The position numbers and the translations under genes were made by a program. From Psychroflexus tropicus DSM 15496 (GTDB taxonomy: Bacteria > Bacteroidota > Bacteroidia > Flavobacteriales > Flavobacteriaceae): a DNA stretch of 64,000 nucleotides. Positions 49,916 to 58,009 of this stretch are shown here, piece after piece (position 1 is the stretch's first letter; the number at the start of each line of letters is the position of its first letter). Where the stretch lies: positions 744,001-808,000 of the forward strand of contig NZ_KB905342.1 in NCBI RefSeq assembly GCF_000378765.1, given 5' to 3'. The notes under the pieces are model-generated. The model made no database searches and was not told the origin of the DNA. It worked only from the letters and a program-made list of their open reading frames with translations.

Positions 49916-50470
49916 AAGATAATTCCAGTTTTTTGCTTTTTAGCTTATAGTTTGATTTCCTGTGAAAAAAATGAAGTTAATATAGATGAGGCATTAACAT
50001 TCAAAGATATTGAAGCTATTTTTGAAATGAAAGAACCATTTAGTATAAAAGCCAAAGAGACAATTCTTAACCGATATGGAAGCTTAGAAAATTATTTAGA
50101 AATTGTTGAAGAGAAAAGACAACAATTATATAATAAGAGGATAAACTCCGAATCTAACTCAATAGCGAAGGTTAGTTATAAAGTTAAATTAATATCCCCT
50201 GAATACCTTGATAAACTTACAATACATGTAAAAGATGATGAAACTATTTTAGATGTTGCAGAACAACAAGGTATTGATTTACCATATTCAGACAGAGCTG
50301 GTGCAAGTAGTACTTGTGCTGCTTTGCAGATGAGTGGCGTACCAGTTGACCAATCAGAACAGTCTTTCTTAGATGAAGATTTACTTGAAGCTGGCTATGT
50401 TTTGCTCTGTGTTGCTTACCCTAAATCAAGGTGTACCATGCTTACTCATCAAGAAGATACGATGTTTTAG
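49904..50470 (+). CDS. Lipoprotein with plant-type ferredoxin fold lacking two cluster cysteines, cassette 2 cargo
   Basis: 188 aa from ATG 49904. The lipoprotein signal MKNLKIIPVFCFLAYSLIS has Cys20 as the lipid-attachment site. A helical region (about 25-88) leads into a domain (about 90-188) that follows plant/cyanobacterial ferredoxin closely: ETILDVAEQQGIDLPYS, then VDQSEQSFLDEDLLEAGYVLLCVAYP and a THQED end. The four cluster ligands of such ferredoxins map to Asp130, Ser135, Cys138 and Cys169, so two are replaced and a normal [2Fe-2S] cluster is unlikely. Probably exported and lipid-anchored. It is co-transcribed with the next gene, 4 nt away. Confidence 0.82.
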   Translation: MKNLKIIPVFCFLAYSLISCEKNEVNIDEALTFKDIEAIFEMKEPFSIKAKETILNRYGSLENYLEIVEEKRQQLYNKRINSESNSIAKVSYKVKLISPEYLDKLTIHVKDDETILDVAEQQGIDLPYSDRAGASSTCAALQMSGVPVDQSEQSFLDEDLLEAGYVLLCVAYPKSRCTMLTHQEDTMF

Positions 50471-50474
50471 TAAA

Positions 50475-51110
50475 ATGAAAGGAGTGGTAATTATTATGAC
50501 ATTACTTGTACAAGTAATGTCATATTCTCAAATAAAAAAAGAAGAAAATATTTTAATAAGTGATTCAATCAGAAGATATATTATTAAAAATAAGGCGAAA
50601 ATTGATTCTTTAAAAAAAATCAACTATATAAATAGAAAGTATGAATATCTAGATTCTACTTTCAAGATAACTATTTCAAGCAATAAATTTCAAACGATTA
50701 TTGATAAAAGAATTAAAGAAGTCAAAAATTATAATGATTCTTTGATGGTAGTATTATTATATGAATTAAAAGACGATAACGCAGTTAATATAGCTTTTCA
50801 TAGAATTTTATATTCATGGGAGAAAGTTGGGTTTCATATTTGGGAAACCCCTGAAAATGCAAAAAAAATTTCTAATGGCTTTGGAATCAATCATCCTTAT
50901 GAATTTATGAATTATTTATATGACGAGAAAAAAGATATTTTAAAAGATTTTTTTTTAATGATGTTAACAGATAAACTTAAAGCCTATTTAAAAACAGATA
51001 CATTTACTTTTGACAATAAACAATTATTAAAAACTCTATATAAGAATAATCCTAGGAGAATAAAATTGTATAAAAAATATGTCAAAAATAAAAGTATACA
51101 CTCACACTAA
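50475..51110 (+). CDS. Secreted protein of unknown function, cassette 2
   Basis: 211 aa from ATG 50475, starting 4 nt after the previous stop codon. The signal peptide MKGVVIIMTLLVQVMSYSQ precedes a very Lys/Asn/Ile-rich body with mixed helical segments (LIDKRIKEV-like stretches, HRILYSWEKVGFHIWETPEN near 115) and a basic C-terminus. No family is recognised. Strongly AT-rich, like the cassette 1 cargo. Frames that begin earlier, inside the ferredoxin-like gene, lack a signal peptide and are less likely. Confidence 0.7.
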   Translation: MKGVVIIMTLLVQVMSYSQIKKEENILISDSIRRYIIKNKAKIDSLKKINYINRKYEYLDSTFKITISSNKFQTIIDKRIKEVKNYNDSLMVVLLYELKDDNAVNIAFHRILYSWEKVGFHIWETPENAKKISNGFGINHPYEFMNYLYDEKKDILKDFFLMMLTDKLKAYLKTDTFTFDNKQLLKTLYKNNPRRIKLYKKYVKNKSIHSH

Positions 51111-51370
51111 ATAATCGCAAGCATCTTGTAAATGAATATTTATCTCTTCGAAGTTTGTCATATTGAAGCTTATTGTCATGATAATTTAATGATGTGAAGC
51201 TGCAAACTTCGCCTGGCTGTAAAACCTTAATTATTGGTTATGATGCGAAGTTAAAATATCGTACATTTAGGAACAAAAGATTCTGTGATTGGAAAAAATG
51301 CGGCTATAAACTTTCCTGAGATTCCTCTTTAATTCACCCAGATATTTTTATTTTGACTACCGACTACTCA

Positions 51371-51700
51371 CTACTCCTCACTTGGCGCCAATTCAACCAC
51401 GAGGCCTTCTAAATCTTCTGTTATTGGAATCTGGCAGCTCAAGCGGCTGTTGTCCTGGACGTAAAAGGCTTCTGCCAGCATAGCTTCTTCTTCATCCTCT
51501 TTCTCTTGGAGTTCGGTATCCGACTGGACGTAACACTGGCAGGAGGCGCACATCGCCATTCCACCGCAAATTCCAATAGTGCCCTCAGGAGCGAGTTCGT
51601 AAGAACGAATCACTTCCATCAGGTTCATAGCCATATCTGTAGGGGCATCTACTTCATGAGCAGTACCTTCCCGATCTATAATTGTAATTTTTACATCCAT
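51371..51700 (-). CDS. [2Fe-2S] ferredoxin, adrenodoxin type
   Basis: A 109-aa electron carrier from ATG 51700 (MDVKITIIDREGTAHEVDA). The cluster ligands are intact: GICGGMAMCASCQCYV (three Cys in C-x5-C-x2-C) and the distant LSCQIPI. A -7 box (TAGTTTTG, minus strand) at 51724-51731 makes the in-frame upstream TTG at 51718 unlikely as the start. The ferredoxin-NADP reductase gene lies 294 nt downstream on the same strand, a plausible redox partner. It has a broken duplicate at 49023. Confidence 0.93.
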   Translation of the reverse strand: MDVKITIIDREGTAHEVDAPTDMAMNLMEVIRSYELAPEGTIGICGGMAMCASCQCYVQSDTELQEKEDEEEAMLAEAFYVQDNSRLSCQIPITEDLEGLVVELAPSEE

Positions 51701-51723
51701 TATGGTAGCGATATTCAAAGTGG

Positions 51724-51731
51724 CAAAACTA
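51724..51731 (-). promoter_or_regulatory. -7 box of the ferredoxin gene
   Basis: TAGTTTTG on the minus strand, 23 nt before ATG 51700. It is absent from the pseudogene copy, where similarity stops just before it. Confidence 0.55.
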
Positions 51732-51840
51732 TAGAATCGGAAGGGATTTACGGCTGACCTCAGTCAGTTTTAAATGAAGTTTATAAGTCTGCTAATAAAT
51801 ACTTTAATCAGCCAAAAGTTTAAATTTTCAAACTTTTTAC

Positions 51841-51884
51841 ATTTTAAGACCTCACAGGTTTTAAAACCTGTGAGGTCTTAAAAT
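51841..51884. repeat. Perfect 44-bp palindrome (GACCTCACAG family), copy 4
   Basis: Each 22-nt arm is the exact reverse complement of the other, with core AGACCTCACAGGTTTT. It closes the right side of the second accessory cassette. Elements of this type recur in Bacteroidota intergenic regions (general knowledge). The remainder of 51732-51940 shows nothing. Confidence 0.8.
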
Positions 51885-51937
51885 TATTTTATAAGAATAA
51901 AGGCCCTCTACCATTGACTATGACTAATTCTACTAAT

Positions 51938-51974
51938 CAAAAAACGCCTTGCTTCATTATTGAAGCAAGGCGTT
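51938..51974 (-). terminator. Rho-independent terminator of the mrp-nfu-fnr operon
   Basis: Thirteen-bp arms AACGCCTTGCTTC and GAAGCAAGGCGTT around a 6-nt loop, followed on the minus strand by T6. Confidence 0.88.
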
Positions 51975-51994
51975 AAATATATTTAGGACCAACT

Positions 51995-53056
51995 TTAATC
52001 GATACTTCTAATTACAGACTTTGGCGCTTCTTTTTTAGTTCCATCAAAACCAGCAACACCACCAACGGTAGTATATTTTAAAACGTTGCGTTTTCCAGGA
52101 TGGATTTTTGCAAAGGCGCTTTGGCACATCAAAGTTGCTTCATGAAATCCACAAAGAATTAATTTTAATTTACCAGGATACGTATTCACATCGCCAATGG
52201 CATAGATGCCAGGAATGTTGGTCTGGTAATCTAAAGTATTATCGACTTTAATGGCATTTTTTTCAATTTCTAAACCCCAGTCTGCAATAGGTCCGAGTTT
52301 TGGCGATAAACCAAATAATGGAATAAAGTAGTCAGTTTCTAAGGTATAATCCTCTTCTGGATTGTTATTTTTTCTAACCGAAACCGATTCAAGTTGACCA
52401 TCACCGTGTACATCCACAATTTCTGCAGGGGTAATCAATTTAATCTTACCCATATCTTTGAGTTCTTTTACTCGATCTACAGACTCTAGTGCTCCTCTAA
52501 ATTCATTTCTTCTATGGACCAGTGTCACGTCTGAAGCTACATCGGCTAAGAATATACTCCAATCGAGAGCTGAGTCACCACCACCAGCGATAACCACCGA
52601 TTTATCTCTGAATTGTTCTGGATCTTTAACCATATAATTCACTCCTTTGTCTTCAAAATTTCCAATATTAGGAATTGGGGGTTTTCTTGGAACAAAGCTT
52701 CCCAGACCACCAGCAATAGCAACAATAGGGGCGTGGTGTTTAGTTCCCTGATCTGTGGTCACAATGAAACTGCCATCTTCCTGTTTTTCAATATGCTGAG
52801 CTTTTTCTCCGAGTGTAAATCCCGGTTGAAAGGATCTAATTTGTTCCATCAAATTATCAACTAGTTGTCCAGCTTTTACTTCTGGAAAGCCTGGAATGTC
52901 GTAGATGGGTTTTTTTGGATACAATTCGGATAATTGCCCGCCTGGTTGAGGAAGGGCGTCTATAATATGACACTTTAGTTTTAATAATCCTGCTTCAAAT
53001 ACAGCGAAAAGTCCTGTAGGTCCTGCTCCAATAATCAGAATATCAGTTTTGATCAT
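51995..53056 (-). CDS. Ferredoxin-NADP+ reductase, thioredoxin-reductase-like
   Basis: A 353-aa FAD/NADP flavoenzyme. FAD motif LIIGAGPTGLFAVFEA (about 7-22), PGGQLSELYP near 43, NADPH motif VVIAGGGDSALDW near 154 and a C-terminal FAD motif GIYAIGDVNTYPG near 287. It lacks the CxxC disulfide of thioredoxin reductase, as expected for TrxR-like FNR. It probably reduces or oxidises the ferredoxin encoded just downstream. Last gene of the operon. Confidence 0.9.
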   Translation of the reverse strand: MIKTDILIIGAGPTGLFAVFEAGLLKLKCHIIDALPQPGGQLSELYPKKPIYDIPGFPEVKAGQLVDNLMEQIRSFQPGFTLGEKAQHIEKQEDGSFIVTTDQGTKHHAPIVAIAGGLGSFVPRKPPIPNIGNFEDKGVNYMVKDPEQFRDKSVVIAGGGDSALDWSIFLADVASDVTLVHRRNEFRGALESVDRVKELKDMGKIKLITPAEIVDVHGDGQLESVSVRKNNNPEEDYTLETDYFIPLFGLSPKLGPIADWGLEIEKNAIKVDNTLDYQTNIPGIYAIGDVNTYPGKLKLILCGFHEATLMCQSAFAKIHPGKRNVLKYTTVGGVAGFDGTKKEAPKSVIRSID

Positions 53057-53084
53057 ATCAAAATCTATTAATTTTAAGGTCTTT

Positions 53085-53342
53085 TTATGCGAGTTGATCT
53101 GCTTTAATATTTATGACTTCCTTAATTTGAGGGGCGTGTTTTTTGATAGTCATTTCTACGCCAGATTTCAAAGTCATTTGGTTGACTGTGCAGTCTACAC
53201 AGGTACCCATGAGTTGAACTTTGACTATAGAATCGTCTTCAATCGAAATGAGCTCGATGTCACCACCATCGCTTTTCAAAAAGGGGCGGATTTCATCAAG
53301 AGCGACTTCTACGGTTTGTCTTAATTCTTGTCCTGTCATCAT
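53085..53342 (-). CDS. NifU-like iron-sulfur scaffold (Nfu)
   Basis: An 85-aa protein consisting only of the NifU C-terminal domain. IRPFLKSDGGDIELISIEDD and the CxxC motif GTCVDCTVNQMTLKSGVE (Cys about 48 and 51) bind a transient [4Fe-4S] cluster between two monomers for delivery to apo-proteins. It lies 2 nt after mrp and 28 nt before the reductase gene, making an Fe-S assembly/redox operon. Confidence 0.93.
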   Translation of the reverse strand: MMTGQELRQTVEVALDEIRPFLKSDGGDIELISIEDDSIVKVQLMGTCVDCTVNQMTLKSGVEMTIKKHAPQIKEVINIKADQLA

Positions 53343-53344
53343 AG

Positions 53345-54487
53345 TTATTTGTTTTTTACAGCGCTACAGCCAGCCATGGTTGTAATTTTGATAGCTTCTG
53401 TAGGCGGTAGATTTTTATTTCTGCTTACCACTTGCTGGACGGTGTTACGCGTTAACTCGGTAAAGGAGTCACTTAATGGTGTACCTTCCTGTAATGCTGC
53501 TGGTCTACCTACATCACCAGATTCTCTTAAACTTTGTACCAAAGGGATTTCGCCTAAAAAAGGGACTCCAATATCTTCAGATAGGTATTTTGCTCCCTTC
53601 TCTCCAAAAATATAATATTTATGATCTGGTAACTCAGCAGGAGTAAAGTAAGCCATATTTTCACAAATTCCTAATACGGGAACGTTGATACTTTCCTGTT
53701 GGAACATAGATACCGCTTTTTTAGCATCAGCTAAAGCTACATTTTGAGGTGTACTTACAATCACCGAACCTGTAATAGGCATAGACTGCATAATAGAAAG
53801 ATGGATATCACCAGTACCTGGAGGTAAATCTACCAAAAGAAAGTCTAGCTCACCCCAATCGGCATCAAATATCATTTGGTTGAGTGCCTTAGCAGCCATA
53901 GGTCCTCTCCAAATTACAGCCTGATCGGGCTTAGTGAAAAACCCAATAGATAGCAGTTTAACCCCGTAATTCTCGATAGGCTTCATTTTGGACTTACCGT
54001 CTTTTTTTACTGAAAGTGGTTTTTCATTAGCAACGTCAAACATGATAGGGCCAGATGGACCGTAAATGTCTGCATCCAGCAATCCGACTTTAAATCCCAT
54101 TTTAGATAAGGAAACAGCAAGATTGGCGGTCACAGTAGATTTTCCTACACCACCCTTTCCAGAGGCCACTGCAATAATGTTTTGAATACCAGGAATGGGT
54201 TTTCCTTTTATTTCATTTACGTTGCTCTTATTTTGTGGAGCTTCTACTGTTATTTTTACCTCAACTTTTGCTTTATTATAAACGTGCTCGTGGATGGCTT
54301 TCATGACATCTACTTCGGCCCGTTTTTTAATGTGCAAGGCTGGAGTTGAAAGTTTTAAATCAACGACAACTTCATCGCCAAACGTAACTATATTTTGTAA
54401 AGCTCCGCTTTCTACCATGTTTTGGCCTTCTCCAGCTACGCTTATCGTTTCTAAGGCTTTTTTTATCTCGTCTTTATTGAGTTTCAT
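53345..54487 (-). CDS. mrp: Mrp/ApbC family P-loop ATPase (Fe-S cluster carrier)
   Basis: 380 aa. An N-terminal MIP18/DUF59-like domain (about 1-90) is followed by the deviant Walker A VASGKGGVGKSTVTANLA near 107, DADIYGPS near 139 and DLPPGTGDIHLS near 225. Family members carry [4Fe-4S] clusters to targets. The -7 box TATATTTG (minus, 54524-54531) lies 37 nt upstream. First gene of the mrp-nfu-fnr operon. Confidence 0.92.
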   Translation of the reverse strand: MKLNKDEIKKALETISVAGEGQNMVESGALQNIVTFGDEVVVDLKLSTPALHIKKRAEVDVMKAIHEHVYNKAKVEVKITVEAPQNKSNVNEIKGKPIPGIQNIIAVASGKGGVGKSTVTANLAVSLSKMGFKVGLLDADIYGPSGPIMFDVANEKPLSVKKDGKSKMKPIENYGVKLLSIGFFTKPDQAVIWRGPMAAKALNQMIFDADWGELDFLLVDLPPGTGDIHLSIMQSMPITGSVIVSTPQNVALADAKKAVSMFQQESINVPVLGICENMAYFTPAELPDHKYYIFGEKGAKYLSEDIGVPFLGEIPLVQSLRESGDVGRPAALQEGTPLSDSFTELTRNTVQQVVSRNKNLPPTEAIKITTMAGCSAVKNK

Positions 54488-54523
54488 AAATGAATCTGAT
54501 TCTATTAAGATTTAATCTAAATG

Positions 54524-54531
54524 CAAATATA
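54524..54531 (-). promoter_or_regulatory. -7 box of the mrp-nfu-fnr operon
   Basis: TATATTTG on the minus strand, 37 nt before the mrp ATG. Confidence 0.55.
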
Positions 54532-54623
54532 CAAGTTAATCCGCTATTTGCTTGTAATTGAATACGTTTTACAGGTATTCTTAGGGATAAATTAACGACT
54601 TCAGAGGGGGTTGACTATCAACT

Positions 54624-55601
54624 TTATAACACAAGTAAATTACACCCTCTAATATCACTTTGGTCAAATCTCCCCAGGATTTCAAATTCTTTAGAATTGA
54701 TTTGCTTTCCTAAATCTTGTGTTGCAATAAATGGACAGGAGTCTACATTAGCCAAGTCGATGACATTTATTCCACCAGTTTTACCGTGTTCAAGATAAGT
54801 TAATGGATCCTCGGTATCTCTAATTAGAATTTTCATGTGAGAGGGGCATTCAAACCTGCTATGACCTTTTGAATAGGCCTGGGACAGCAGTTCTGTCATT
54901 CCATATTCGCTATGTATACGATTTACCCCGAACCCTTTTGCAAGAATTTTATGAAGTTCTTCGCGAATCATCTCCTTTCGTCTGCCCTTCATTCCACCGG
55001 TTTCCATAATTATTGTGTTTCTTAACTCAAAGGATTCTTTTTCTATTAAATCTAATAATGCAAAAGAAACGCCTATGAGCAGTATCTTATGGCCAGATTG
55101 ATCTAATTTTTTTAAAGTTTTGGAGAGTTGTTCCAGATCGTCTAAGTAAAAACCACTCTCAGAAAATTCACTTTTTTTTATAAAATGATCGACCATATAA
55201 ATCAAAGATGAGCCTTCTCGTTCAAGATACGAAGGGAGTAAGCCAAGAATAACATAGTCTTCTACTGGACCGTAGAACTCAGTAAATGTTTTTGTAAAGC
55301 TATCAATGTAGATAGATAAATCCCTAACATGATGTTTACTTTGCTTTTGACCGGTCGTCCCACTGCTTAAAAAAGTAACCTGAGGTGAGAATTTTCCTTT
55401 CTTTACCTCATGCGTTTTAAAAAATTCAATGGGTAAAAAGGGAATGTCCTTTATGGTCTTAACATCAGCTTTTTTAATTTTCAGATGGTCACAAAATTGC
55501 CGGTAAACCAGATTGGAATCATATTGCTCATGAAATAAAGACAAAGCCTTTTTTAAAAAGTTTATGTCTGATTTTATTTCTAATGAAGGCTTGGTATTCA
55601 T
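54624..55601 (-). CDS. LuxE/PaaK-like acyl-activating enzyme
   Basis: A 325-aa member of the acyl-protein synthetase (LuxE) / adenylate-forming family, started at ATG 55601 (MNTKPSLEIKSD). The AMP-binding loop FLSSGTTGQKQSKH lies at about 80-93, MVDHF near 137, HSEYGMTELLSQAYS near 226 and a C-terminal GRFDQSDIRGCN. In Bacteroidota such enzymes often occur in lipid or polyketide gene sets; here no such partner is adjacent, so the acyl substrate is unknown. Confidence 0.82.
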   Translation of the reverse strand: MNTKPSLEIKSDINFLKKALSLFHEQYDSNLVYRQFCDHLKIKKADVKTIKDIPFLPIEFFKTHEVKKGKFSPQVTFLSSGTTGQKQSKHHVRDLSIYIDSFTKTFTEFYGPVEDYVILGLLPSYLEREGSSLIYMVDHFIKKSEFSESGFYLDDLEQLSKTLKKLDQSGHKILLIGVSFALLDLIEKESFELRNTIIMETGGMKGRRKEMIREELHKILAKGFGVNRIHSEYGMTELLSQAYSKGHSRFECPSHMKILIRDTEDPLTYLEHGKTGGINVIDLANVDSCPFIATQDLGKQINSKEFEILGRFDQSDIRGCNLLVL

Positions 55602-55628
55602 AGTTTTCATTCAATTTCAAAAGTAATA

Positions 55629-55654
55629 AAAAAGCACCCTTATAAAAGGGTGCT
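55629..55654 (-). terminator. Rho-independent terminator after the T9SS surface-protein gene
   Basis: On the minus strand, AGCACCCTT and AAGGGTGCT arms (55646-55654 and 55633-55641) are followed by a T run. Confidence 0.82.
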
Positions 55655-55680
55655 AAGAACTAAAAAGAATGAAGATGAAT

Positions 55681-57726
55681 TTATTCAATAATCACCTTTT
55701 TGGTTAGTGAAGAAGAGCCTTGTTTGATTTTTAATAAATAGACTCCTGCATTGAGATTTGAGACATCTATACGTTTTGAAGTATGTGTGTTAAGGACGCG
55801 TTGACCTAACATGTTGTATAAATCGATTTCAAATTCTCCCTCTATTGAACTTTCTATATATATAACTCCGTTAGATACAGGATTTGGAAATAATTTGAAG
55901 CTTGTAATATCAAAGATATTTGTATTTAGAGTGGTAGTATAGGTGCCGATTGGCCATGGATTTGTAGCAGAAGCTTGTGAGGTGTCATCATCATTTTCGT
56001 TTATACCGCTGAACGTCCAATTACCAACAACAAAAGCAGTCCCATCAGGCCCTGTGTTATTATTTCTATAAGCCCAACCATCAAGGTAATCCCAGGATTC
56101 TCCAGAACCATCCACATTAATATCTCCAAAAGTATCGATAATAGTTCCGTTTTGAAATAGTTCAATGGCATCGTCACCGTTGTTATTTGCAACACTTGAA
56201 ACATAATCAGAATCAAAGCCGAAAAAGGTGTTGAAGTTTGGAGCCTCTGAGGAAATATAAATAAAATCTCCAGCTGTGGCAGTTGTTTCTGGAAAAGTAA
56301 ATTCCTCTCCGTCTGTGCCATCACCATTGTTAGCACTTCCAACGCCAAACGTACTCATGTCTGAAATATCTCTAACCACATAAATTTCGATGACTTTAGG
56401 AGTTCCTCCAGATAAGGGTCCGTCAAACACTCCAGTGATGATCATATCGTTAGTTACCTCACCAAAAACGTTACCGCTCAATGTTCTAGTTTCTGTATCT
56501 GCACTTACAGATGACACCTCCAAAGTTCCAGAATAAGGGCCTTCAGCAAGTCCAGAAGCAAGTCTTACAAAAACAGTTTCAGAGGCATTTCCGCCGGTTT
56601 GGAGAATTTCAATATTATTGGAGAAGCCTGTACCAGATGTTAAAGAGACTTCAAACTCAGAAGGCACAGTAATATTAATATTATCGATTAAGAATTGACC
56701 TTCAACTATAAAGCTTACTTCTGTAGAAGGGCCTTCTCCAAGATCATAATTTAACCCTGAAATATCACCAGTTTGTACGTCTAGTTGAGGTGTTGCGGCT
56801 AAGACTTCTCCCGACACATTTATAACTTCTGTTACTCCACTAGAACTGGCAGTAACTTCTCCATTAAAATCTCCAGCAGATAAACCTGACTGCAACCTCA
56901 CGAAAACTTCCGTTGAAGGAACTTCTCCATCGGTTTCTGCCAAATTGATAGCATTTGAAAAACTACCTTCAGAAGTAAGTGATACTTCAAAATTTGTTGG
57001 GGCTGTTACAGTAATATCCTCAGTTAAATTCAATCCTTGAACTGTAAAGGAACCCTCAGCATTCGTTGGATCAAAGTTACCCTCAAAATAAAATAAATTA
57101 GCGACATCTGCTCCTGTAACGATTGAAGCAGTTCCTCCTCCTGTAGGGCTGTAAGTTCCAAAAGGGACTAGTGTGCTAAACACTGTACCTGCGTTACAAA
57201 GTCCCTCACCATCAAGAAGATTGGGACCTCCAAATGCCCAATTCGCTGGGTTGAAGTTTCCTCCATTTGGTGTTGAACCATTTAGCCTGTAGGCATAGCT
57301 ATCCAAATGATCCCAAGCAGTTCCCGATCCGTCTACACCGTCTTCGCCAAACCTGTCGATGATGGCATCTGTTGGATCATTAAGTTGAAATCCATCATTT
57401 CCATTTCCGTTGATAGATCCACTCACTATAAAATTGGTCGAAATTCCAAACTCTTGAAGTAAGATGTTCTCATCGTTAGTTACATACACAAAATCATCAG
57501 TAACACTTCCTAAGCCAGAAATATCAATAGTGGTGGTAAACCCTCCGCCATTGGACTGTCTTACAATATTCCAATCTGTAAAGTCAACGGTGCCGTCGAC
57601 ATAAATCTCCAAGGTTCTCCCATCAGCTCCAGGGCAAGTAGAGTCAATATAGCCTGTAATAATAGGAGATTGAGCGTAAGTCAATACAGTTATCAATAAG
57701 GATAACAACAATGTAATTTTTTTCAT
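55681..57726 (-). CDS. T9SS-exported surface protein with duplicated lamin-tail-like domains
   Basis: 681 aa. A signal peptide (MKKITLLLSLLITVLTYAQ) is followed by two copies of an about 150-residue domain. Compare IDRFGEDGVDGSG near 120 with IDTFGDINVDGSG near 535, each followed by a W-D-x-L-D-x-x-A-Y-R motif; these resemble lamin-tail domains of secreted nucleases. Two Ig-like repeats lie between them. The last 75 residues (FKLFPNPVSNGVIY... LNAGVYLLKIK) are a type A T9SS sorting domain. No nuclease or phosphatase domain is visible. A -7 box (TATTTTTG, 57749-57756) precedes it. Divergent from the lipoprotein-receptor pair. Confidence 0.85.
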   Translation of the reverse strand: MKKITLLLSLLITVLTYAQSPIITGYIDSTCPGADGRTLEIYVDGTVDFTDWNIVRQSNGGGFTTTIDISGLGSVTDDFVYVTNDENILLQEFGISTNFIVSGSINGNGNDGFQLNDPTDAIIDRFGEDGVDGSGTAWDHLDSYAYRLNGSTPNGGNFNPANWAFGGPNLLDGEGLCNAGTVFSTLVPFGTYSPTGGGTASIVTGADVANLFYFEGNFDPTNAEGSFTVQGLNLTEDITVTAPTNFEVSLTSEGSFSNAINLAETDGEVPSTEVFVRLQSGLSAGDFNGEVTASSSGVTEVINVSGEVLAATPQLDVQTGDISGLNYDLGEGPSTEVSFIVEGQFLIDNINITVPSEFEVSLTSGTGFSNNIEILQTGGNASETVFVRLASGLAEGPYSGTLEVSSVSADTETRTLSGNVFGEVTNDMIITGVFDGPLSGGTPKVIEIYVVRDISDMSTFGVGSANNGDGTDGEEFTFPETTATAGDFIYISSEAPNFNTFFGFDSDYVSSVANNNGDDAIELFQNGTIIDTFGDINVDGSGESWDYLDGWAYRNNNTGPDGTAFVVGNWTFSGINENDDDTSQASATNPWPIGTYTTTLNTNIFDITSFKLFPNPVSNGVIYIESSIEGEFEIDLYNMLGQRVLNTHTSKRIDVSNLNAGVYLLKIKQGSSSLTKKVIIE

Positions 57727-57934
57727 AATAAATTATTTAAAGTTTATTCAAAAATAAGAGAAAACTTTGAATTCTGTTAAGTCTTTGAGTTCGATATCAG
57801 TGTCTTAACCTTAACATAAACTTCTTTTTCCCAGAAGGATAGGCATTACCTAAGATTATGATTTTTGGAATTTTTCTGAATGTTAAGCCTGGATTAAACT
57901 TCTCTCAATCTATTAATCCACCTGTAATCTTTTG

Positions 57935-57979
57935 TTAACGGCTACATAACATCGAAGCTTGATTCTGCATGTAAGTTTG
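57935..57979 (+). promoter_or_regulatory. Promoter with direct repeats resembling a Pho-box arrangement
   Basis: TTAAC at 57935 and ATAAC at 57946 are spaced 11 bp, the period used by PhoB-type regulators, and lie at the -33 position of the -7 box TAAGTTTG (57972-57979). A PhoB-like regulator gene is 4.3 kb downstream. The link is inferred. The 283-nt intergenic region has further TTAAC/GTTAA sites at 57776, 57805, 57811 and 57881 and no gene. Confidence 0.35.
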
Positions 57980-58009
57980 CTTCATCTTAAAAACTTTAAA
58001 CATACTAAA

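Noticed and set aside
44700-51900. Prophage, integron or insertion sequence as the cause of the accessory region
   Set aside because: No integrase, transposase, phage or resolvase gene, and no target-site duplication that I can see. The repeats found are the leader, the ferredoxin gene and the palindromes only.
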